Source: an uncultured bacterium (lineage in GTDB: Bacteria > Planctomycetota > Phycisphaerae > Phycisphaerales > SM1A02). Taken from it: a DNA stretch of 64,000 bases. The notes under the pieces were generated by a model. That model had not been told where the DNA came from and ran no database searches. It saw only the letters and a list, made by a program, of their open reading frames with translations. Position 1 is the stretch's first letter; the number at the start of each line of letters is the position of its first letter. The stretch lies in the NCBI GenBank assembly GCA_903919715.1, contig CAIXJC010000012.1, positions 124,001-188,000 of the forward strand, read 5' to 3'. A program made the translations under genes and the position numbers. This document shows positions 38,626-47,643 of the stretch, piece after piece.

Positions 38626-39683
38626 GGTCGCCCGCCGGCAGGTGCTTGATTGTTTGGGCGGTTATTCCCGCCGCCATTCCCGCCGCCATTGCGTCCACCG
38701 TTTCCGCCACCATTACCTCTGCCTCGACCACCGCCGTTGCCGTTCCCTCTTCCGCCGCCACCCATTCCACCGCCGCCGCCATTTCCGATACCGCCACTCA
38801 TCTCGACTCCACCAGGATTTCCTCCGCCTCGCCCGCCGCGACCACCAAAGCCTGGTGCGCCTCCTGGTCCTCCTGGTCCTCCTGGAGTAGCAATTCCGGC
38901 TGTCGGATCAACACTAGCCCCGCCGCCTCCGGCAGCAGCGCCAGCAAGATCGCCTGCTGCACCGACGGGAGCGGTCTCTTCAGCCGCTGGTTCTTCGTAG
39001 GGGGGCATGACTCGGTCAATCGGAACTATGGTTCGAAGGCTCATCAATTCGCGGGCATCTGCGTAAAGATCGTCGCCTTGCGCATCACCACCAGAGGAAA
39101 CAGTCACACGCAGTGCCGATGGCAGCCCGTTGATGTCGGAGTCCCACGAGTCGTACCAAGTTGTTCCGTCGTACGCCTCGATATAGAGACCAATGATTCC
39201 ATCCATCACAGGTTCAGCTCGTCCGCCGCCGCCTTCGTTGTCATCTGGAACCGCATCTGATCGCATCCATAAGGCGCTTCCAGATTCATCTTCAGTGATA
39301 CGCAATTGGACTTCGTGTTCAATCCCGTCCCCCTCATATGTCTTGCCACGCACGGGCGAGAGTTTCGTGGAGTAGATCAATAAGTCGTTACGAGGGATTT
39401 CGCCAATTGGCGAGTCCATCATTCCACCAGTCAGCAAGACTCTCGTATCGATCAAGTTATCGCTTCGGATGACCTCTTGGAGTTCTCGCCGAACGCGTTC
39501 AAGCGCAGCATTCGCGCGCAGATGTGCATTGAGTCGGACTTTCGAAATTGCGCGCGAACGAGCGAGTTGGCTGAGAGAAGTTCCCAGTGTCCCCACGACG
39601 ATCACGGCGATGATGGCGGCAATAATGAGTTCGACCAATGTGAAACCTCTGCGAAGTTGTTGATTACTTCGTCGCATTGGCAT
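38622..39683 (-). CDS. gspJ: Type II secretion minor pseudopilin GspJ
   Basis: A 353-residue protein with a canonical prepilin leader, RRGFTLVELIIAAIIAVIV (Gly before the cleaved Phe, Glu at +5). A GspJ-like beta domain follows (LERVRRELQEVIRSD, ITEDESGSALWMRSD, GIIGLYIEAYDGTTWYDSW). The last ~110 residues are Gly/Asn/Arg-rich (GGRGGRGGGNPGG and similar), a tail not found in typical ~200-residue GspJ. Starts at 39689, 39683 and 39677 are all possible. I chose 39683, which overlaps the gspI end. The reading frame opens much further upstream only as a shadow. Confidence 0.85.
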   Translation of the reverse strand: MPMRRSNQQLRRGFTLVELIIAAIIAVIVVGTLGTSLSQLARSRAISKVRLNAHLRANAALERVRRELQEVIRSDNLIDTRVLLTGGMMDSPIGEIPRNDLLIYSTKLSPVRGKTYEGDGIEHEVQLRITEDESGSALWMRSDAVPDDNEGGGGRAEPVMDGIIGLYIEAYDGTTWYDSWDSDINGLPSALRVTVSSGGDAQGDDLYADARELMSLRTIVPIDRVMPPYEEPAAEETAPVGAAGDLAGAAAGGGGASVDPTAGIATPGGPGGPGGAPGFGGRGGRGGGNPGGVEMSGGIGNGGGGGMGGGGRGNGNGGGRGRGNGGGNGGRNGGGNGGGNNRPNNQAPAGGRP

Positions 39684-40128
39684 CCCCATTCTTGGAGTCA
39701 AAGTATCCCTGGCGATCAACTGGCTCGGATGGCCTGCGATCTGGATTGGGATCATCGCCGAGTCGGAGAGCGATCCGCGTTGCGCAACGGAATTCTCTTC
39801 CAACTGGATCGCGCACGATTGCGAGAACATCGCAGGGCGCGCCTGATTCCGCTTTGTCAATATTGACTTGAAATTCGAAGTCGCTCCAGGGAGGGTCGCA
39901 ACGGCCCGAAAGATCGTGCGCCTTCGGCCATTCTTCCGCTCCTTCCACGAGCACGCTTGCGAGTAACTCATCCAGTAAGGCTGCCGCCATCACGGCACGT
40001 TCGCCGCGCTGTTGATCCATGAGTGCACGTGCAGCCAATGAGACGATCGCCCCGAGGCCAATCGCCAAAATGATTCCAGCGATCACAACCTCCATAAGTG
40101 CGAATGCTCGACGTTGACTCTTTACCAC
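39664..40128 (-). CDS. gspI: Type II secretion minor pseudopilin GspI
   Basis: A 154-residue pseudopilin with leader and helix RRAFALMEVVIAGIILAIG. The residue before the cleaved Phe is Ala rather than the usual Gly, while the +5 Glu is present. The C-terminal domain contains WSDFEFQVNIDKAE and VLAIVRDPVGREF. GspI starts assembly of the tip complex with J and K. The GTG start at 40128 overlaps the gspH 3' end by 7 bases. Confidence 0.82.
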   Translation of the reverse strand: MVKSQRRAFALMEVVIAGIILAIGLGAIVSLAARALMDQQRGERAVMAAALLDELLASVLVEGAEEWPKAHDLSGRCDPPWSDFEFQVNIDKAESGAPCDVLAIVRDPVGREFRCATRIALRLGDDPNPDRRPSEPVDRQGYFDSKNGDANATK

Positions 40129-40694
40129 TTTTCGCCTCGCGTTCCGTATTGATCGAGATCAACCGCCTCGCGCGCTTGAATTGGTGGCGAGCCCGCATCA
40201 ACTCGCACGGGTGTGACTGAATTCGAATCAAGGCGCAGAACGGTATCGATTGAACCCGAAATCAAATGCATCGCGACGCTTGGTCGACCACCACCGGGAA
40301 CTGTTGGGATGAGCCAATCAGTGCCAGAAACATCGACTCCGTCAACGGAAAGTTCTGTGAGCTCCATACCTCGTGGCAGCGCGACTGGCGTCATGCGTCG
40401 ATCGGCGACCCATTCATATTTTGAGTGGTCACCGTCTTCGCTCGTCGCTGATGGATCTCGATCCTTGATCAACAATGTGAGCCAGCCTGTTTCTGGATCT
40501 TGCCACAGTGCGATTTGCTGTGGTGAAGTTGCATCGCGAAATGCGTACATCGAGAGGAGATCGCACATTTTTTCGACAGCGTTTTCATGTTCCGCCTTCA
40601 ACGTTCGAGTGAGCCGAGGCACAATCATCGCACTGAGCACCGCAAGAATGATGATCGCGATGATGACTTCTATCAGTGTGAACGCTCGGCGCAT
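40122..40694 (-). CDS. gspH: Type II secretion minor pseudopilin GspH-like
   Basis: A 190-residue pseudopilin with leader MRRAFTLIEVIIAIIILAVL, again with Ala before the cleavage site and Glu at +5. The body has YAFRDATSPQQIALWQDPETG and a Pro/Gly-rich PTVPGGGRPS. Position between gspG and gspI and size support GspH. It starts 8 bp after the gspG stop. Confidence 0.82.
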   Translation of the reverse strand: MRRAFTLIEVIIAIIILAVLSAMIVPRLTRTLKAEHENAVEKMCDLLSMYAFRDATSPQQIALWQDPETGWLTLLIKDRDPSATSEDGDHSKYEWVADRRMTPVALPRGMELTELSVDGVDVSGTDWLIPTVPGGGRPSVAMHLISGSIDTVLRLDSNSVTPVRVDAGSPPIQAREAVDLDQYGTRGEKW

Positions 40695-40702
40695 TGTTGT
40701 CG

Positions 40703-41146
40703 CTACTCCATCCCATTGACGATGTCTTTGTTGTCGCCTTCGCCGCCAGGTTGTCCGTCGGCGCCATACGAAATGAGATCGAAGTCCTTATTGAATTCTC
40801 CAGGGATGATGATGACATACGCATGTCCCCACGGATCAATGAGCGCCTTTTTGTTGTCGAGGTACGGATCATCGCCTTCCGCCAGTACTTCAAGTTCAAA
40901 GTCCTCTGGACACCGACTGAGCCCTGCTTCAGTCATATAAAGCCGAACTTGTTGTGCGAGCGCTGCGGCCTCAGTCTTGGCGCGCTTGTCCTTCGCAGAT
41001 CCAATAAACTTTGTGAGCCGTGGGACGAAGATTGCCGCCATGATCGCAACGATCGTGACCGCCACAATGACTTCGATCAAACTGAATGCGCGTCGAATTG
41101 AACGGCGCTGACGGTGGGCAGAATGGAGATGGTGGGGCATTGACAT
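40703..41146 (-). CDS. gspG: Type II secretion major pseudopilin GspG
   Basis: A 147-residue major pseudopilin. A long 19-20 residue leader ends RRSIRRAFSLIEVIVAVTIV, with Ala before the cleaved Phe and Glu at +5. The C-terminal region has the GspG calcium-site signature: ALIDPWGHAYVI followed by LISYGADGQPGGEG and DNKDI. GspG subunits polymerise into the pseudopilus that pushes substrates through the secretin. The gene lies between gspF (67 bp upstream) and gspH. Confidence 0.92.
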   Translation of the reverse strand: MSMPHHLHSAHRQRRSIRRAFSLIEVIVAVTIVAIMAAIFVPRLTKFIGSAKDKRAKTEAAALAQQVRLYMTEAGLSRCPEDFELEVLAEGDDPYLDNKKALIDPWGHAYVIIIPGEFNKDFDLISYGADGQPGGEGDNKDIVNGME

Positions 41147-41213
41147 TGGAACCTCATAAAAAGTTGTCTGTACAAAGATGCGAGAAAATCCGTGCGAAAT
41201 CGAGAGGAATCGA

Positions 41214-42464
41214 TCAACCGCCGATGGCGGATTGAAGTTCGAGAAGAGGAAGGAGGATGCCGAGCAAAACGAATCCGGCGACGAGTCCCATCACGATGAG
41301 AAGGATTGGTGGGAGTGCCTTGGTAAAAACCTTAAGGGAGTTGTTGACTTGACGATCAAAGGCGGTTGCTGCGTGCATCAGCATGGGTTCCAGCCGACCG
41401 GATCGTTCGCCGATATTTACGATTTGAATCAGGAGCGGAGGAAAGAATCCAGATCGTTCGAGCGGATCTGCCAACGATGACCCGGTCATCACTCGTTCCT
41501 GAACTTCGTCGATTGCCGACATCATCGCGGCATTTCCCAGTGTGTCTCGAACAACGCGAAGAGCTTGGAGAATCGGAATGCCAGCGGACACCAGCGTTCC
41601 AAGAGTGCGGGTAAATCTTGCGACAGCAACGTCGCGTAACAGAACGCCAAGAATTGGAATGCGAAGAAGAGTCAAATCCAAAAGCATTCGATTCTTTGGT
41701 TGAGCGATCCAGTTCCGCCAGCCAATGACGAGGCCAACGACGGTGAGGGCGATTGCCCACCACCATCCCGTTATGAATGCCGCAAGTCCAAGCAACACCC
41801 TCGTCGGAAAAGGAAGGATCATTCCAGGCTGCCCGGTGATCGGAGCCATCAGTCGAGGCAGGACGAACGTCACAAGTACGACGACGCTGATCGAGATCAG
41901 CCCTGCGACGATCATTGGATACACGGTTGCTCCAACTACTTCGCGGCGCAGTTCCACGGACCGATCCAGAAGGTCGGCGAGTTGATGAAGCACTTCCGCA
42001 TTGCGACCCGAAGCATCGGCGGCGCGAAACATGCCGACCGTCATGTCGTCAAACGGCGGACCATATTCCTTTGCAGCCTGATGCAGCGGGATACCAGCTT
42101 CGACACGGTCGATGAGAAAGTCGAGAATGACAGGGAGCGCACGTCCCGTGGCTTGGCGCCGAGCAGTGCGAAGCGATTGCATCAGTGGGAGGCCAGCTTC
42201 AAGCGCAGTAGCAATCTCTCGTATGAAACTCGTGAGATCAGTCCGCGACATCGACGGGCGCCCAGTTCGATTTCGCGCAGAGATGGAAAATTTCTTCGCT
42301 GCACCGAGGCGAGTTGGCTTTCCATGGGGCTCTGTTGCGTCTTCAATCGAAATCGGGACGATTCCATTGCGAGCCAATATCCGAATTGCGTCGGCACGAT
42401 CTTCCGCTTGGATCGTTCCGCCACTCGAAGCAGCTCCAAGTCCTTGATATCGAAAAGTCAGCAT
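41214..42464 (-). CDS. gspF: Type II secretion inner-membrane platform protein GspF
   Basis: A 416-residue GspF/PilC protein with two T2SSF domains. The first contains LTSFIREIATALEAGLPLMQSLRTA, the second RFTRTLGTLVSAGIPILQALRV. Three membrane helices are visible near residues 190-215, 235-260 and 385-410 (ILLIVMGLVAGFVLLGILLPL). It anchors the ATPase GspE and drives pseudopilin assembly. It follows gspE by 16 bp. Confidence 0.95.
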   Translation of the reverse strand: MLTFRYQGLGAASSGGTIQAEDRADAIRILARNGIVPISIEDATEPHGKPTRLGAAKKFSISARNRTGRPSMSRTDLTSFIREIATALEAGLPLMQSLRTARRQATGRALPVILDFLIDRVEAGIPLHQAAKEYGPPFDDMTVGMFRAADASGRNAEVLHQLADLLDRSVELRREVVGATVYPMIVAGLISISVVVLVTFVLPRLMAPITGQPGMILPFPTRVLLGLAAFITGWWWAIALTVVGLVIGWRNWIAQPKNRMLLDLTLLRIPILGVLLRDVAVARFTRTLGTLVSAGIPILQALRVVRDTLGNAAMMSAIDEVQERVMTGSSLADPLERSGFFPPLLIQIVNIGERSGRLEPMLMHAATAFDRQVNNSLKVFTKALPPILLIVMGLVAGFVLLGILLPLLELQSAIGG

Positions 42465-42480
42465 CGTCGTCCTTTATGGC

Positions 42481-44121
42481 TTATGGCTCAAAGTCATCAA
42501 CATCTTGAGTGGCGCGAAGGACTTCGGCAATCGTTGTCGCTCCTTCTTGCGCTTTTTTCATGCCATCCAGTCGCATGTTCGTGAACTCTGGGCCAGCAAG
42601 TTCTTTCAGCTCAGTCACGGACAATCGTTTCGTGATGCCATTTCGCAGCGCTGGATTCATGCGCAGCAATTCAAAGAAACCGAGTCGTGATCGGAACCCA
42701 GTCTTCTTGCATTCTTCGCATCCGACGGCACGCCATTCGCCTGCACTGAATCCAGCGATTTCAACTGGCGTCAAACGCGATTTTGTGTCATCAGTCAGTG
42801 GTGCCTGCGTCTTGCAACGAGTGCAGAGCCGCCGTCCTAGTCGTTGGGCTAGCAGCCCTTCGAGCACGCTTGCCACCAAGAATGGCTCTGCGCCCATATC
42901 GACGAGTCGGCCGATACTGGAGATCGCATCGTTCGTGTGAAGCGTTGAAAGGAGGAGATGTCCCGTGAGCGCCGATCGGATCGCAATATCCACTGTTTCA
43001 GTGTCTCGAATTTCTCCCACAAGAATCACGTCAGGATCTTGTCGCAGAATGGCGCGCAGTCCGATCGAAAACGTTAGCCCTCGTTTGGGATTAACAGGAA
43101 TCTGGTTGACTCCAGCCAATTCATATTCAACCGGATCTTCAATCGTGATAATTTTCTTGCGAGGGTCGTAGAGTTTGCTCAGCGCCGCATAGAGCGTCGT
43201 CGTTTTTCCAGATCCAGTTGGCCCAGTAACGAGGAGCAATCCGTGTGGTTTTTCGATGAGCCGATCCATCGTGTGACGATGCGGTTCGCTCATTCCTAAA
43301 CTTTGAAGATCGAGCGGCAGATTGCTCTTGTCGAGAATACGCATGACGATGCTCTCGCCATAAATCGTCGGGACCGTGGAGACACGCAAGTCAACTTTGC
43401 GACCTTCGAAGCGCAAAGTGATGTGCCCGTCCTGCGGAACATATCGCTCGGCGATGTTCATCATCGCCATGATCTTCACTCGGCCAATGAGTGCGGCTTG
43501 CAAATGCTTGGGTGGCGGAGGCTGCTCGATGAGCACTCCGTCAACGCGGTACTTAATCTTGAGGTCATTCTCGAACGGCTCAATATGGATGTCGCTCGTT
43601 CGACTTTGGATCGCCTCCAAAATGAATAGATTGACGAGATTAATGAGCGTGGGTTGCTCAGCCATCCGATGCACGTCGGCCGCTTCAATTTCGTCAACAT
43701 TTCGATCGGATTCTTCAGTTGGCGATTCACTATTGCCTGCGAGCGACTCGGCGACCCGTGCGGCGGTTGTTCCGTAGGCACGCCGCATAAGTTCACCGAA
43801 TGCTTCCGGCTCAACACCAGTACGGCTGACGGGAAGTTTCGCAATTGCCGCAATTTCATCGGCGGCTCCGACATCGAGTGGATTGAACATCGCAACGATG
43901 AGCCGACCGCGCTCAATTCGAAGGGGAACTGCGCGAACTCGAACTGCAACTTCAGCGGTCAGCAATGCGATAGCAATTAGGTCAGTTTCTGGTGGTTTTT
44001 CAACCCATGAAATTCCGAGAATTCGACAACGTTCACGGATTTTGGCTGTTTCAGCCTCCGCACTCGCAGGAGTGATATCGGTTGGCTTTGCGCCGAGTTG
44101 AAGTTCGCTGGCAGGTGTCAT
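42481..44121 (-). CDS. gspE: Type II secretion ATPase GspE
   Basis: A 546-residue secretion ATPase. An N1E-like domain (EAFGELMRRAYGTT) precedes the core, which has the Asp box ITIEDPVEYEL, Walker A TGPTGSGKTTTLYAAL, Walker B-type ILVGEIRDTETVDIAIRSA and the His box STLHTNDA. The tetracysteine zinc motif is CTRCK followed by GCEECKKTGF. It powers pseudopilus assembly from the cytoplasmic side, bound to the GspL-like protein. It lies 3 bp after the secreted-protein gene. Confidence 0.96.
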   Translation of the reverse strand: MTPASELQLGAKPTDITPASAEAETAKIRERCRILGISWVEKPPETDLIAIALLTAEVAVRVRAVPLRIERGRLIVAMFNPLDVGAADEIAAIAKLPVSRTGVEPEAFGELMRRAYGTTAARVAESLAGNSESPTEESDRNVDEIEAADVHRMAEQPTLINLVNLFILEAIQSRTSDIHIEPFENDLKIKYRVDGVLIEQPPPPKHLQAALIGRVKIMAMMNIAERYVPQDGHITLRFEGRKVDLRVSTVPTIYGESIVMRILDKSNLPLDLQSLGMSEPHRHTMDRLIEKPHGLLLVTGPTGSGKTTTLYAALSKLYDPRKKIITIEDPVEYELAGVNQIPVNPKRGLTFSIGLRAILRQDPDVILVGEIRDTETVDIAIRSALTGHLLLSTLHTNDAISSIGRLVDMGAEPFLVASVLEGLLAQRLGRRLCTRCKTQAPLTDDTKSRLTPVEIAGFSAGEWRAVGCEECKKTGFRSRLGFFELLRMNPALRNGITKRLSVTELKELAGPEFTNMRLDGMKKAQEGATTIAEVLRATQDVDDFEP

Positions 44122-44124
44122 AGG

Positions 44125-45462
44125 TCAGTCGATTGTCTTTGCAGGCGGTGATTGTGGCTGGCTGCGCCCATTCTCAGGTCGCGAAAGCATCTTTGAGTCC
44201 GCACCGTTTCGGCCGCGGGGGCCATCTGTTGCGGGGCTCAAGCTTGGAGCATTACTTCCTTCTTTCGGAGCGACCATCGGTCGATTCGCCGCAGAAGCAA
44301 TTTTTGCAGCACCAGGAAGTTGTAGCGCAAGTTCAGGTCCGACAATCGCGGCAATTTTTTCGCGTGTCTTTGAATCCATTGCATCTCTCTCGGCATGCAT
44401 TGCCTGATATGGATCTCGCGGCGCCTTCTCAGCGTTGGCGGCTCCCTGATTCAGCCTGCGTCTTGTTTCTTCGGTCTGCTTCTTGGGCTCTTCGACTCGG
44501 TACAGCGCAGCAAGCTGCACTCGCCAACCTTCGTAGAAAGTCACATACTCCACCTCGAGCGCATTGAGTTGCGAAAGTTGCTCAGGAGAAAGCCCCGAGA
44601 GTTCGCGCGCTGCGGCAAAATAAGGAATCATTGGACTTGGACGAAAAACCGCTGGATATGCAGTCGAAAGAGCCTTTGTGCGAAAGACTGGTCCCCACTG
44701 TGTTCCGTATGCAGTGGCGATCGTTTCGATCGAACGCTCTTGGAGGTCACGCAATGCAACGCGGGTTGCCACGATCAATTCCAATTCTTTCAGGCCGCGC
44801 GTAAAATCTTGTGCAACCATGGACTCCTTGATCGGGTCTTGTGATATGTTCATTTGATTTGCGCGGGCGAGAAGCGCCGCATCCAATCCAACCTCGTATT
44901 GATCGAGCGTCTCTTTCGCCGCAAGCATGACGTCAGGCGGGACTTCGCACTCTCTCGAAATCTGACGCAAATCAATGCTCTCTCCGCTGAGTAGTCCTCG
45001 AGGGAGTTCCTTTTCGCGTCGCATCGCACGTTCAAGCTGAGGCCATCTTTGCTGTTGTTCGTCGCTCAGCACGCTTCGAATATTGTCGATAAACCGTTGC
45101 TTCAGCCGCGCCTTCTCCTGCGACCACTTGTTGATCGGCCCCATGATGACTCCCATCGCGCCTTTGTCGCCGGCGCTGATGATCTGGTCTTTCATTCCCT
45201 TCATCTGGTCGCGCAATCCATCTACGCCGACCTTGAAGTCCCCAGAGTAATCATGCAAGAGACTTTCAACTGTTGGCTCTTGCCACTCTTCAAGCGCTAA
45301 GAAATCGATGAAGATCGTTATGTCGCGGTTCAAGTAGTCGGGCTGAAAAGCTTCGACGAATCCCGCTTGAATTCCCAACTGAGCGTGGGCCGCTGTTGTT
45401 GCCACGCTTGCGCTGAAAATGAGTGCGGCGATGAAAGAACGCATGGTGAAAATCTGATTCAT
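44125..45462 (-). CDS. Secreted helical protein of unknown function, first gene of the T2SS operon
   Basis: A 445-residue protein with a signal peptide MRSFIAALIFSASVATTAA cleaved near AHA/Q; I chose the ATG at 45462, which starts just before it. The body is mostly helical with many Arg/Glu/Gln, for example LSDEQQQRWPQLERAMRREK and LSPEQLSQLNALEVEY. These phrases resemble the LTxxQ/Spy-like periplasmic proteins common in planctomycetes but do not prove membership. A Pro/Gly/Arg-rich tail ends it. Lying 3 bp before gspE, it may be a T2SS-associated factor or substrate. Confidence 0.65.
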   Translation of the reverse strand: MNQIFTMRSFIAALIFSASVATTAAHAQLGIQAGFVEAFQPDYLNRDITIFIDFLALEEWQEPTVESLLHDYSGDFKVGVDGLRDQMKGMKDQIISAGDKGAMGVIMGPINKWSQEKARLKQRFIDNIRSVLSDEQQQRWPQLERAMRREKELPRGLLSGESIDLRQISRECEVPPDVMLAAKETLDQYEVGLDAALLARANQMNISQDPIKESMVAQDFTRGLKELELIVATRVALRDLQERSIETIATAYGTQWGPVFRTKALSTAYPAVFRPSPMIPYFAAARELSGLSPEQLSQLNALEVEYVTFYEGWRVQLAALYRVEEPKKQTEETRRRLNQGAANAEKAPRDPYQAMHAERDAMDSKTREKIAAIVGPELALQLPGAAKIASAANRPMVAPKEGSNAPSLSPATDGPRGRNGADSKMLSRPENGRSQPQSPPAKTID

Positions 45463-45553
45463 GGTTTGGAATCCTGGTTGGGCGGTAGAAAAGTCCATAC
45501 AGAACGCCCAAGTCCCAGTGATATGGCAGAAAATTTAGTGATTTAGCCCTGTA

Positions 45554-45578
45554 TTTGCCGTGCAAATGCACCGGCAAA
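45554..45578. repeat. Inverted repeat upstream of the T2SS operon
   Basis: TTTGCCGTGCA (45554-45564) and TGCACCGGCAAA (45567-45578) are complementary apart from one extra base, separated by two A. It lies about 90 bases upstream of the first gene of the minus-strand operon and has no T-tract, so it is not an intrinsic terminator. Such a symmetric site could be an operator or a leader hairpin. Confidence 0.5.
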
Positions 45579-45665
45579 CTTGCGAAAATTGCATTGGAAA
45601 TACGTGGTCCTATAACCTGCAAAAAAGTCGCCAGAAGGTTGCACTCATGCTTTTTTGAGCAGAGA

Positions 45666-46370
45666 TCAGGATGAAGCTCGAACCGTTCGCTGTTCTATGC
45701 GCTTAACGCTCGTCGTTTGGACGATTCGGTCGACAAAAATCCCAGGCGTATGGATTTGGTCTGGGTCAAGTTGTCCAATCGGCACCAATTGTTCGACTTC
45801 CGCAACGCAGATCTTGCCGCAGGTTGCGACCATTGGATTAAAGTTGCGGGCGGTTTTGCGATAAATCAGGTTGCCGAACGCGTCGCCTTTCCAAGCTTTG
45901 ACGAGCGAAACATCGGCGCGAATCGCTCGCTCAAGCACAAAGGTTTCGCCGTCAAAAATCTCGTGCGGTTTCCCCTCGGCAACCTGCGTTGACAAGCCAG
46001 TGCGGGTGTAAAAAGCTGGGATTCCGGCGCCGCCGGCACGGAGTCTTTCGGCCAGGGTTCCTTGAGGAGTGAATTCGACTTCAAGTTCGCCCGCCATGAA
46101 TTGTCGCTCGAATTCTGCATTTTCGCCTACGTAACTTGAAATCATTCGACGAATCTGACGGGTTTTCAGTAGCAATCCAAGCCCCCAGTCGTCGACGCCA
46201 GCGTTATTGCTTGCAATCGTTAATCCTGTGACATGGCTGTCGCGCAGTGCGACGATGAGATTCTCTGGAATCCCGCAAAGTCCGAATCCGCCGACCGCAA
46301 TCAGCAGGTTGTCTCGGAGTATCCCGTTGAGCGCCTCTGCGCACGATTGATGAACCTTGTTCACGGTCAT
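45666..46370 (-). CDS. CoA-transferase subunit A (SCOT/AtoD type), orphan
   Basis: A 234-residue CoA-transferase family I alpha subunit. It has VGGFGLCGIPENLI, LTIASNNAGVDDWGLG, MISSYVGENAEFE, the glycine motif LRAGGAGIPAFYT, SLVKAWKGDAFGNLIYRKTA and FNPMVATCGKICVAEVEQLV. It would transfer CoA between succinate/acetate and a 3-oxoacid. The catalytic glutamate lies in subunit B, which normally follows directly. Here the gene is followed by the T2SS operon, so the partner is missing from this locus. The ATG at 46370 starts the homologous region. Confidence 0.87.
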   Translation of the reverse strand: MTVNKVHQSCAEALNGILRDNLLIAVGGFGLCGIPENLIVALRDSHVTGLTIASNNAGVDDWGLGLLLKTRQIRRMISSYVGENAEFERQFMAGELEVEFTPQGTLAERLRAGGAGIPAFYTRTGLSTQVAEGKPHEIFDGETFVLERAIRADVSLVKAWKGDAFGNLIYRKTARNFNPMVATCGKICVAEVEQLVPIGQLDPDQIHTPGIFVDRIVQTTSVKRIEQRTVRASS

Positions 46371-46410
46371 TGGGGGCGCAGTGTAGGCAAGTGCACTAGG
46401 CTCGTCTGCC

Positions 46411-47643
46411 GTGCGAACGTTGATCGTCATATTGATTTTCTTGTCGGCTATGCCCGACACAATGGCGGCACCCGTTGTCAAGGAACTCTTCATGGATCGG
46501 TATGGCGCCAGCCACGGCTTGGCTCAGATGTTCAACGGCATCAACTTATTGGGAGCATTCGCCGCACTGCCGTTGTTGTGGGTTACGCGAGGGAAGAACT
46601 GTTCAGTCGGACTTGTGATTTGGGGCTCAGTTGCGGACGCAATCCTCCTTGGTGCGATGGCTCTTCCACTTGGGCTTGGTTGGACTCTTGTGGTGCGTGG
46701 ACTTGAGGGAGTGACCGACGTGATCGTCTTTGCAGCTCTCTTCGACTTGGTTCGACGTTCGTCCCGTGGGCATGTCGGAGTTGGGATGGGAGTCGCATCG
46801 ACTCCGCTGTTGATGGGGCTTGGATTTGGAGCGATGTTCGGTGGTTTCGTTGTCCGGCAAGCCGCAGGAGGCGCGTCCGCTGATTGGCTCTTTGGTCTGT
46901 CAGCTTTTTTCAGCATGATCGTCGCAGTTGTTGCATTCGTAGCGCGTCACCGCTTCCGCAGTTCCGACAGTGATGCGAAGTTGGATTCTGGGAATATGGC
47001 CGGAGGCAGCAGTTCAGAAAGTCCGAGTATTTCAGTTGGCCGAGATCCAATGTGGCCTTCATTGGCGATGACTTTTTCAGATCGCGCGACTGGAGGGCTG
47101 ATTACAGGAACCCTTCCAATCGCCTTGGGGCAGGTACTTGGATATTCACCCATTGCTCGCGGAGTACTGGTGGGATTGCCGCTCTTATTGATGGCTCTTG
47201 GGACGGGTCCTGCGGGATGGCTTTGCGATCGAGTCGGAAGCTTGCGCGTACGAATAGTCGCGGGGGTCGTCTATGCGGCATCCTTCGCATTGTTGTCAGT
47301 CGCTGGTGATCAGGCGCTACCGCTTGGAATTGTGATGGTGATCATCGGGCTTTCTGCAAGCGCTCTCTTCTCTAGTTCTATCGCACTCGTTATTCGCTCC
47401 GGGCCTGCAACGATGGCGCTCGGGGCATTTCGGGGAGCTGGTGATTTTGGATTCCTCAGCGGAACCGCATTCTCGGTTTTGTTGCTTTCAACGCTCGGCG
47501 GCGAAACTCCGACCTATTCAAACTACGCTGCTGTCTTAGCGATATTTGCAGGTTTTCATGCGTTGACAACAGTGATTGCGGGAATCACCCTGAAGTTGTC
47601 ACGCGCGAGAAAATGTCCAGCAATTAGTTCGGCGAGCCGATGA
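46411..47643 (+). CDS. MFS transporter
   Basis: A 410-residue membrane protein with about twelve hydrophobic helices in two halves, typical of the major facilitator superfamily. The loop after helix 2 has WVTRGKNC, and the second half has GWLCDRVGSLRVRIVAG, the MFS loop pattern GxxxDRxGxRR in slightly altered form. It begins with GTG 40 bp from the divergent CoA-transferase gene and overlaps the convergent sigma-factor gene by 20 bases. The transported compound is unknown; a drug or sugar efflux role is a guess. Confidence 0.82.
   Translation: MRTLIVILIFLSAMPDTMAAPVVKELFMDRYGASHGLAQMFNGINLLGAFAALPLLWVTRGKNCSVGLVIWGSVADAILLGAMALPLGLGWTLVVRGLEGVTDVIVFAALFDLVRRSSRGHVGVGMGVASTPLLMGLGFGAMFGGFVVRQAAGGASADWLFGLSAFFSMIVAVVAFVARHRFRSSDSDAKLDSGNMAGGSSSESPSISVGRDPMWPSLAMTFSDRATGGLITGTLPIALGQVLGYSPIARGVLVGLPLLLMALGTGPAGWLCDRVGSLRVRIVAGVVYAASFALLSVAGDQALPLGIVMVIIGLSASALFSSSIALVIRSGPATMALGAFRGAGDFGFLSGTAFSVLLLSTLGGETPTYSNYAAVLAIFAGFHALTTVIAGITLKLSRARKCPAISSASR

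Noticed and set aside
29156-45462. Type IV pilus assignment for the secretion operon
   Set aside because: The pseudopilin set G-H-I-J-K, GspG calcium signature, GspK and absence of pilT/pilQ-type genes fit T2SS better, although the L/M-like genes resemble PilM-N-O.
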